NCBI GenBank assembly: GCA_041591635.1
Contig: JBFHRO010000213.1
Span: 1-5,608 of the forward strand
Direction: 5' to 3'
Length of the DNA stretch: 5,608 nt
Source of the DNA: JACKOD01 sp041591635
GTDB lineage: Bacteria > Pseudomonadota > Gammaproteobacteria > Pseudomonadales > Oleiphilaceae
Of the stretch, positions 1 to 4,960 are shown piece by piece. Position 1 is the stretch's first letter, and each line of letters begins with the position of its first letter. The notes beneath the pieces are model-generated. The model did not search any database and was not told the DNA's origin. It saw only the letters and a list, made by a program, of their open reading frames with translations. Position numbers and translations under genes: made by a program.

Positions 1-403
1 GGTTTTTCACCACCTGATCAATGGTCTCCTTGTTCCCTGCACCCACCTGGTTTTCGTAATCTTTCAACGCCGTGTCGAGCTCAATTTCCAGCTTGCGCGC
101 CAGATTAACCCGCGCCCGCTGCTCTGCCGTTTGAAAGCGCAGGTTATAGCTGGCATTGCTGGCCGGAAAGTGGCCCATACCGGTCAAAAGCCCTTCGTGA
201 TAGCCGGTGCAAATCCAGTCTGGCGCGGTTTTGCTGCTGTTTGGGAACAGGCAAGTCTCGGTTTGCAGTATTTCCGGTGGCGCACTGGCACAACCGCCCA
301 GCCAGATGCCGCCGGCCAGGGTCAATGCTTGCCAGGCTGATCGAGGAATAAGACCGGTATGAAGTTTCACTGCACTTTTTTTGGAATCTGATGTCTTTTT
401 CAT
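1..403 (-). CDS. LPP20-family outer-membrane lipoprotein, 3' end cut by window edge
   Basis: I translated this frame directly: 134 codons are open from the ATG and no stop occurs before the window edge, so the C-terminus is missing. The N-terminus is rich in Lys and Ser and leads into a hydrophobic stretch (about residues 23-36) that ends in a lipobox, L35-G-G-C38. Ala at +2 favours Lol sorting to the outer membrane. The mature part has a PDWICTGY segment (61-68), a glycine pattern (G71, G75, G77) and an Ala-rich helix with RARVNLARKL, which together resemble the LPP20 lipoprotein domain (PF02169-like). Cys51 and Cys65 could form a disulfide. The chosen start has an AAGGTG ribosome binding site five bases upstream; an in-frame ATG at 424 lacks one. 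It is the fourth gene of the leftward row, 110 bases after the DUF4384 lipoprotein, which carries a similar module. Family members include flagellar and surface lipoproteins; the role here is unknown. Confidence 0.8.
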   Translation of the reverse strand, partial: MKKTSDSKKSAVKLHTGLIPRSAWQALTLAGGIWLGGCASAPPEILQTETCLFPNSSKTAPDWICTGYHEGLLTGMGHFPASNASYNLRFQTAEQRARVNLARKLEIELDTALKDYENQVGAGNKETIDQVVKN

Positions 404-408
404 GGTTT

Positions 409-414
409 CACCTT
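409..414 (-). promoter_or_regulatory. Ribosome binding site of the LPP20 lipoprotein gene
   Basis: On the minus strand the sequence AAGGTG lies five bases before the ATG at 403. It decides between that ATG and the in-frame ATG at 424, which has only AT-rich sequence without a purine-rich site upstream. Confidence 0.6.
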
Positions 415-431
415 TTTCTGTCATTGAATGA

Positions 432-459
432 ATTAAATGCGGAATGAATCTTTGTTGAA
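432..459 (-). promoter_or_regulatory. Weak candidate sigma70-type promoter before the LPP20 lipoprotein gene
   Basis: On the minus strand, TTCAAC (454-459) and TTTAAT (432-437) are separated by 16 bases. The -10-like box matches five of six consensus positions; the -35-like box is poor. It sits 28 bases before the ATG at 403, which would allow a short leader and separate expression of this last gene. The call rests on consensus resemblance alone. Confidence 0.18.
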
Positions 460-513
460 CGCGCTGTCTTGCGGGCCTCCTGTTCGTATTTCGTTAGGGA
501 ATAACGCCATTTT

Positions 514-1581
514 TCACGGTTTTACGACCAGCGTCCTGTATGACAAGCTTGCGATATCGCCCCCTTCACCTTGCGCTGTGCCATAGGCTTCAAGCCACTG
601 CAACAGGGCGTTAAGGCCCAGCTCCGGCGCAGCCTGTACAAAACGGCTTTCATTGATGGGAGTTCGTGTTTGCACGACCAGCCAGACATCGGTGGTCAGG
701 GTATCGCCGGGCAAAAGACTGGCACGTAACGGCCAGTGAAGGCTGCCGCCCTGCTGCAGCTGCTGATTGGCGCTGATAAGGGTGACGCGCCCGTGTTTTT
801 CAATAGAAAACAGGGAAACATACGCCAGCGCCTGTGCCTTGACTGAAATATCGTATTGCTCACCGGCGTGCACACTGGTCACAGGAATCCCCCCCAGGGT
901 GATACTCACCTCCCCCTGCGGCTCGACGAGCACCGGCCACAGGCCTTCAGACACCAGCTTTTCGGTACTCAGGGTGCGCGTTCGCTCGCCCAGGCGCAGC
1001 GTCCAGTACTGGCCATGGCTGGTCACCTCGAGACGATTGAGCCAGGCGTTGGCCGTCGGCTTCAGGTACCAGGCCGGATGCCGGTGCCAGGGCCAACCCG
1101 CCTCGGCTGCCGTCTGGTGTTGCTGCAGCAGCGCCAACTGTTGGGCAAAGGAAAGGTCCTGATACACCGCCTGCACCCACACGCCTTGCGGACAGAGCAC
1201 CCGCTCCTGCACCCGCACATCGGGCAAGGGGGCCGCCGATTTCACCCGCGCCTGGCAGCTTTGTTCGCTGAACAGGGTTTCTTGCTGATCACGCCGCTGG
1301 CGCGTCTCGCGCTCTGAACACTGCGACTGCACATCGGCATACCTTTGCTGGGCAATGCTTTGCTGGGCACGGCTTAACGCCTCGGCTTCGGTTGCGCCAA
1401 AGCCCAGGCCCAGGTACTGCCCGGCCAGCGCGTTGCCAGACCGAAACCCTGACGGCATGGCACAGCCTGCCGGTGTTGCCGGACGGGCTGTGGCAGACGC
1501 CTTGAACGGCTGCCCGCTACAGCCACTCAAGGCCAGGCTCACGCCCAGACTCAGGGCCAGAAGATTCAAGGTATCGCGCAT
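514..1581 (-). CDS. Lipoprotein with LPP20-like N-terminal part and DUF4384-like C-terminal part
   Basis: The protein has 355 residues from the chosen ATG. An upstream in-frame start at 1614 is possible but would overlap the caspase gene and put 11 extra residues before the signal peptide; the 1581 ATG has an AGGAG site seven bases upstream. A short n-region (MRD) and hydrophobic core end in the lipobox L18-S-G-C21, with Ser at +2, consistent with outer-membrane anchoring. Residues about 40-145 have an LPP20-like layout: a C-A-M-P start, a YLGLGFG strand, an Ala-rich helix (64-85) and a VWVQAVYQDL strand. Cys40, 88, 109 and 130 could give two disulfides. An aromatic-rich linker (163-193) follows. 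Residues about 222-305 resemble DUF4384 (PF14326): GEQYDISVKA, AYVSLFSIEKHGRVTLI and a late PGD before a beta strand. It starts four bases after the caspase stop, so the two products are probably made in fixed proportion. No enzymatic residues are evident; a scaffold or partner role for the caspase lipoprotein is inference. Confidence 0.85.
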   Translation of the reverse strand: MRDTLNLLALSLGVSLALSGCSGQPFKASATARPATPAGCAMPSGFRSGNALAGQYLGLGFGATEAEALSRAQQSIAQQRYADVQSQCSERETRQRRDQQETLFSEQSCQARVKSAAPLPDVRVQERVLCPQGVWVQAVYQDLSFAQQLALLQQHQTAAEAGWPWHRHPAWYLKPTANAWLNRLEVTSHGQYWTLRLGERTRTLSTEKLVSEGLWPVLVEPQGEVSITLGGIPVTSVHAGEQYDISVKAQALAYVSLFSIEKHGRVTLISANQQLQQGGSLHWPLRASLLPGDTLTTDVWLVVQTRTPINESRFVQAAPELGLNALLQWLEAYGTAQGEGGDIASLSYRTLVVKP

Positions 1582-1585
1582 GCTG

Positions 1586-3514
1586 TTACTCCTGATTAAA
1601 GGTGGCAATGACAAGGTTCTGACCGCCTTCCAGAGTCGGTCGCTGCCTGCGGTTCATTTTTGCCGCGACCTGCTTCACGCGGGCATGCACATAGTCGTAA
1701 AGCTCCCGCGTGTACAGGGTGCGATCGCCATCGTCCGCCTCGCCATGCAGCCCCCGTGCGAGGTAATTGGTAAACAGGCCATGGCCGGAACTGTCGAGCC
1801 AGATGGCCATATCCCCATCGCCGGTGGCGCTGAGAATGGTCAGGCGTGGGTCTCTGTTTTCCGGCATTCGTGGTCGAATCAGGGTGCCGGGGCTGGTATT
1901 GGGGAAGAGTGCGCCGGCGCTGCTTTGTCCGCTGAAACAGGCATCCAGCATCACAACGATCTGCTTCGCCCTGACCATTTCCAGTTGCCGGTACAGGGTA
2001 TCCAGGGCATAGCCGCTTTGGTCGATATAATCCACCATGCCATCGGAAGGCATTAAATAGCTGGACCATTTGCGGTTGATGGAAGGAATCCCGTGACCGG
2101 AATAGTAAAGATACAAGGTGTCTACCGGCTGGCCCGTATCCAGCATCTGGTGCATCACCCCTTCTTCGCCCCGGCGACCGAACAAGGTTTGCAATTCTCC
2201 CAGTGTCGCGTTTTCCAGCACGCGCACATTGTCACCGGGAATCCCTACCGATTTTTGGAACACCTCCGCCATGGTGCGGGCGTCCTCCAGGGCATATTTC
2301 ACCGGTTGCTTGGGCAAATTCTTGTAATGGGCATTGCCGATGACAAAGGCATAACTGTTCGGCTGCTTCTGCCCCTGCGTGGTAATGGGCGGCACAAAAG
2401 CATCGGCCACTGTGACCAGGCCTTGCGTGCCTGTCGGCAGGGAGCTGGCCGCATACTGCAGGGTAGGCATGGCGATGACCGGCAAGCTTAGCTGCGCCAG
2501 CGTTTGCGGTGCTTGCTCGCCCTGCTTCCAGAAAAAATGCGTACTTAAGGGCGTCGCGGCATTCAAGAGCACGCTCGCCTGCACCTGGCTGCGCAAGGTG
2601 ATTTGTTCACCCGCGCGCAGCAGACCGATATGCTCGGGCCAACGGTGCGCGATCACCGAAATGTGCTCGGCCGGTTCAAACTTCAGGCTCAGGTCGATAT
2701 CCCTGACACTCCACTGCCCTTCGTTTTTCAGCTCGAAACTCAGCTCGGTGCTTTGGCCCGGCACAATGGGCGTGGTAGCCACTTGCCGCAGCGACAGCCG
2801 GGGTGGATGAATCGGCTCGACGCGCATGGCCGCCTCAATCGCAGGCGGGGTGTAGCCGTCCATTTCATCGGCACGCAGGGTCCAGTTCAGCTCGGGCGCG
2901 GTAAAATCCTTCGGCAAGGTAAAGGGGTATTTGTAAAACACCGACTCACCGGATTTGATCATTGCAAACTGCTGGCTTCTGCGGGCCGCGGGCGCCTGAT
3001 CGTGCTCCACAAACAACACCACCTGATGCGCCGGTGAAGGCCCATGATTGGCCACTTCCACAATCAAGGTGGCGGGCTCACCGACTTGCAGTTGCTGGTC
3101 ACCGTCTTCATCCGACAGGCTGAAATTAAGCTTCAGCGCTGGCGGCGACAGTTTTTTGAACTCCCGATCGGCCTGCGTCAGTAATTGTTCGCGCTTTTGC
3201 GCCATTTCGGCCAAACGCCGATTGGGTATATAGGGCCGCTCGTCGACCGAGCGATAGACTTCGCGGCGCAAGGCCGTGCCGCTACCGGTCCAGCGGTAAC
3301 GCAGGGTTTCACTCAACACCAGGGTGCCATCGGTACTCGCCTGTTCCAGCGCCTTGCGGTACCAGAGCTCGGCTTCACGGAAGTTTTCCTGCTGGTAATA
3401 GTCCTCTGCCTTGGCATAGGCCTCCCAGGCTTTATCGGTCGTGGCGCAGGCGGTCAGGCCGGTCAGCCCCATGCAAAGTGCGAGCGTTTTTAAACGGGCC
3501 AAAGGGCGTGACAT
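1586..3514 (-). CDS. Lipid-anchored caspase-family protease (peptidase C14) with TPR-like and Ig-like repeats
   Basis: The protein has 642 residues from the chosen ATG. The signal peptide ends in the lipobox L20-T-A-C23 with Ala at +2, predicting an outer-membrane lipoprotein. A TPR-like helix pair follows at about 29-59, then a charged helix (99-122), then two Ig/CARDB-like beta repeats (about 126-235 and 236-345). The peptidase C14 domain spans about 386-640: SYAFVIGNAHY opening strand, ALEDARTMAEVF helix, catalytic His474 in YYSGHG, and catalytic Cys526 in LDACFSG, followed by ILSATGDGD and GLFTNYLARGL. The dyad is intact, so protease activity is predicted; orthocaspases of this class typically cut after basic residues, but specificity here is not shown. 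Cys526 is the only cysteine in the mature chain besides the lipidated one. The chosen start has AGGAG eight bases upstream; an ATG at 3541 with a weaker AAGGGAG is an alternative and would lengthen the signal peptide by nine residues. The gene lies 41 bases after the barrel gene and four bases before the DUF4384 lipoprotein gene. Confidence 0.9.
   Translation of the reverse strand: MSRPLARLKTLALCMGLTGLTACATTDKAWEAYAKAEDYYQQENFREAELWYRKALEQASTDGTLVLSETLRYRWTGSGTALRREVYRSVDERPYIPNRRLAEMAQKREQLLTQADREFKKLSPPALKLNFSLSDEDGDQQLQVGEPATLIVEVANHGPSPAHQVVLFVEHDQAPAARRSQQFAMIKSGESVFYKYPFTLPKDFTAPELNWTLRADEMDGYTPPAIEAAMRVEPIHPPRLSLRQVATTPIVPGQSTELSFELKNEGQWSVRDIDLSLKFEPAEHISVIAHRWPEHIGLLRAGEQITLRSQVQASVLLNAATPLSTHFFWKQGEQAPQTLAQLSLPVIAMPTLQYAASSLPTGTQGLVTVADAFVPPITTQGQKQPNSYAFVIGNAHYKNLPKQPVKYALEDARTMAEVFQKSVGIPGDNVRVLENATLGELQTLFGRRGEEGVMHQMLDTGQPVDTLYLYYSGHGIPSINRKWSSYLMPSDGMVDYIDQSGYALDTLYRQLEMVRAKQIVVMLDACFSGQSSAGALFPNTSPGTLIRPRMPENRDPRLTILSATGDGDMAIWLDSSGHGLFTNYLARGLHGEADDGDRTLYTRELYDYVHARVKQVAAKMNRRQRPTLEGGQNLVIATFNQE
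1589..1593 (-). promoter_or_regulatory. Ribosome binding site of the DUF4384 lipoprotein gene, inside the caspase gene
   Basis: AGGAG on the minus strand lies seven bases before the ATG at 1581. It is formed by the last two sense codons of the upstream caspase gene (CAG GAG), directly followed by its TAA stop at 1588-1586. This supports translational coupling and fixes the start of the downstream gene. Confidence 0.75.
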
Positions 3515-3522
3515 GCGTTTAT

Positions 3523-3527
3523 CTCCT
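3523..3527 (-). promoter_or_regulatory. Ribosome binding site of the caspase lipoprotein gene
   Basis: AGGAG on the minus strand stands eight bases before the ATG at 3514. It favours this start, which gives a compact lipoprotein signal peptide, over the in-frame ATG at 3541 and a TTG at 3559 that overlaps the upstream stop codon. Confidence 0.65.
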
Positions 3528-3555
3528 GAGTGAACCTTCATAAATACCGCTCCCT

Positions 3556-4719
3556 TCAAAACACCACTCCCAGGGTAAGGGTCAGACTTTCGTCGTTGCT
3601 CTCGCTCTGGGCGGCATGGGCGTGTTCCCGGAGCTGGTGGCTCAGGTTCAACTGATAGCCCTTGTAATCCACCCCAAACCCCAGGCTGCGCTCGCTGTAG
3701 GCATAACGGTTGTTCTGATTGTCGGTACGTTTCGCCAGACCGCTGCGAAACGCCAGAATCAACTGGCTTTCAAAGGGAATCACCAGCAACTCTGCCCCAA
3801 GGGCGCGGATCTCTGTGACCAGCGATTGGCTGTCCGAGGGGGTCGGCGTCAACAGCGGCATGATTTCTTGCCAATCTTCCCGAACCAGATCGGCATTGGT
3901 GCGCAACTCCAGCGACAGGCTCGATGTCAGCACACCCAGCGAGGAATGAACGCCGGCGCCAAAGGTTTCTGGCCGAAAGGTGTAGCTGTAGGTGCGCTGG
4001 CTATAGTGTTTGGCATCGGTATAAAAACGGTACTTCAGCTTCTCATCCAGCCCCTGTTTATAGATGCTGCCAATAGTGAGCTTGCCGTGAATCGAGGTAT
4101 TGAACACATCGAGATAGCCGTCGAGCGGCATCAACAACAGCCCCCACTGGGTACCCAGCTTATGAGAATCATTCTTGGCCGGAACCGCATGATCGAAACG
4201 GATAATGTCGCCCTCTTCATAGACCAGGCTCAACCCGACCCCCACACTCACATACTGCCAGGCATAGGCCAGACCAAAGGCGGTCTCGCTGGTCGTCAGG
4301 GTTTCTACCAGCGGATTGTCAAGGCCCGGCACCCAGGCACGAATACTGCGGGTTTCCGTGACACCAAGGGCTAATGCATAACCACCGCTCGCATCCCCTG
4401 TGCCGCCCCCGACCACGCCGCTGAAGAAGTCACGCTCTGTATCGACCAGGGTTGGTGTGTCGCTGACCTGCGTGTGTGTCACAGCCATCATGGCATTGCC
4501 CTGCCTTCGGTCGAGGCTATTCATGCCCAGCAATGCCAACCCGGCCGGATTATAAAAAATCGCAAAGGCATCATCGCTTTGGCCAATAAAGGCACCGCCC
4601 ATGGCGGCCTGGCGTGCACCGGGTGAATGGGTCAGCACACCACTGGCCTGGGCCAGGGACGAAAGCAGCAGGCCGCCAATCGTGAACGCCGAACAAAGAT
4701 CCTTGCAATTAATGCGCAT
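3556..4719 (-). CDS. FadL/OmpP1/PorV-like outer-membrane beta-barrel protein
   Basis: The protein has 387 residues from the chosen ATG. The reading frame stays open upstream to an ATG at 4842, but the 4719 start has an AGGAG site six bases upstream and places a Sec signal peptide at the very N-terminus: hydrophobic core (about 11-23) and an AQA cleavage motif at 23-25. The mature N-terminus has the hallmark of the FadL/OmpP1 and PorV group, GARQAAMGGAF (34-44), then DDAFAIFYNPAGLA (49-62) with the conserved N-P-A-G. The remainder shows alternating hydrophobic strands typical of a barrel (for example LALGVTETRS, FGLAYAWQYVSVGVGLSLVY) and ends in TLGVVF with the C-terminal Phe expected for BAM insertion. 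It is shorter than typical FadL (about 420-450). FadL proteins move hydrophobic substrates; PorV-like proteins serve in type IX secretion of Bacteroidota. I cannot assign a substrate. It is the first gene of the leftward row, and its TGA is 41 bases before the caspase start. Confidence 0.85.
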   Translation of the reverse strand: MRINCKDLCSAFTIGGLLLSSLAQASGVLTHSPGARQAAMGGAFIGQSDDAFAIFYNPAGLALLGMNSLDRRQGNAMMAVTHTQVSDTPTLVDTERDFFSGVVGGGTGDASGGYALALGVTETRSIRAWVPGLDNPLVETLTTSETAFGLAYAWQYVSVGVGLSLVYEEGDIIRFDHAVPAKNDSHKLGTQWGLLLMPLDGYLDVFNTSIHGKLTIGSIYKQGLDEKLKYRFYTDAKHYSQRTYSYTFRPETFGAGVHSSLGVLTSSLSLELRTNADLVREDWQEIMPLLTPTPSDSQSLVTEIRALGAELLVIPFESQLILAFRSGLAKRTDNQNNRYAYSERSLGFGVDYKGYQLNLSHQLREHAHAAQSESNDESLTLTLGVVF

Positions 4720-4725
4720 ACACTT

Positions 4726-4730
4726 CTCCT
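4726..4730 (-). promoter_or_regulatory. Ribosome binding site of the barrel-protein gene
   Basis: AGGAG on the minus strand lies six bases before the ATG at 4719, which directly precedes a well-formed signal peptide. It rules against the longer frame that begins at 4842. Confidence 0.75.
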
Positions 4731-4788
4731 GTGATGGTAATACCTGCTTTTGCACCCGACTGTGCTGCGGCGCATTGAAGCACTGGCC

Positions 4789-4809
4789 GCCTGAATCAGG
4801 CTTTTTGTT
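4789..4809 (+). promoter_or_regulatory. Palindrome GCCTGAATCAGGC followed by a T-run: operator or terminator-like hairpin
   Basis: The arms GCCTGA and TCAGGC are perfect inverted copies around one central A (4789-4801). On the plus strand they are followed by TTTTTGTT (4802-4809), so RNA would fold as a five-pair stem with an AAT loop and a U-run, like a short intrinsic terminator. No plus-strand gene ends here, so it could only stop transcripts antisense to the barrel gene before they reach the cas6-like gene. Alternatively, the site is a DNA operator 70-82 bases before the barrel-gene ATG. Both readings are inference. Confidence 0.3.
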
Positions 4810-4960
4810 AAGGTCATGATGCCCGATTTTTTTAAAATGCAAGGCCCTGGCAAGCTTTCGAGTTGTGGCTGTTTAAAAAAGTGATTACGAGATCCTGCAG
4901 ACAAATCGGCCAGCGTTATCTATTCTCGGGAAGTCCCTGATCTGGCTGCGAGACTGCTTC

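Larger units (their letters stand above)
404..513. other. Intergenic gap inside the leftward gene row
   Basis: This is 110 bases without a gene. Apart from the weak promoter candidate and the ribosome binding site listed separately, it holds a small inverted repeat (CGTTA at 492-496 and TAACG at 502-506, five-base loop) just after the stop codon of the DUF4384 lipoprotein gene. The stem is only five pairs and no T-run follows on the minus strand, so I do not call it a terminator. Readthrough into the next lipoprotein gene is plausible. Confidence 0.5.
4720..4960. other. Divergent intergenic region between the envelope row and the cas6-like gene
   Basis: These 241 bases separate two divergent genes and should contain both promoters. 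They are more AT-rich than the flanking genes, with A/T runs at about 4825-4837 and 4872-4880. I found no convincing -35/-10 pair on either strand. The cas6-like frame stays open back to 4877 but has no ATG, GTG or TTG there, and the long barrel-gene frame (to 4842) has no ribosome binding site, so I treat the region as non-coding. No CRISPR-type direct repeats are present. A 13-base palindrome is listed separately. Confidence 0.6.

Noticed and set aside
475..482. AGGAGG-like site on the minus strand suggesting a tiny gene before the LPP20 lipoprotein
   Set aside because: No start codon follows within the usual 4-12 bases, and no open frame of useful length begins there.
492..506. Inverted repeat CGTTA/TAACG after the DUF4384 lipoprotein stop as a terminator
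   Set aside because: The stem is only five pairs, not GC-rich, and no T-run follows on the transcribed strand.
1355..2056. Long plus-strand open frame (233 codons) across the junction of the caspase and lipoprotein genes
   Set aside because: It lies antisense to two genes with clear lipoboxes, domain motifs and ribosome binding sites; its translation shows no recognisable motif. GC-rich codon use leaves such shadow frames.
3616..4374. Plus-strand open frame of 252 codons antisense to the barrel-protein gene
   Set aside because: The minus strand encodes a convincing signal peptide, NPAGLA motif and C-terminal Phe; the plus frame has low-complexity Gln-rich content and no motif.
4720..4842. 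Upstream extension of the barrel-protein gene to an ATG at 4842
   Set aside because: It would put 41 polar residues before the signal peptide and has no ribosome binding site, whereas the 4719 ATG has AGGAG at proper spacing.
4877..4960. Upstream extension of the cas6-like frame
   Set aside because: The frame is open back to 4877, after a TAA at 4874, but contains no ATG, GTG or TTG, and the family motif spacing fits a start at 4961.
4720..4960. CRISPR array or leader next to the cas6-like gene
   Set aside because: No direct repeat of 20 bases or more recurs in the spacer or anywhere else I could see in the window.
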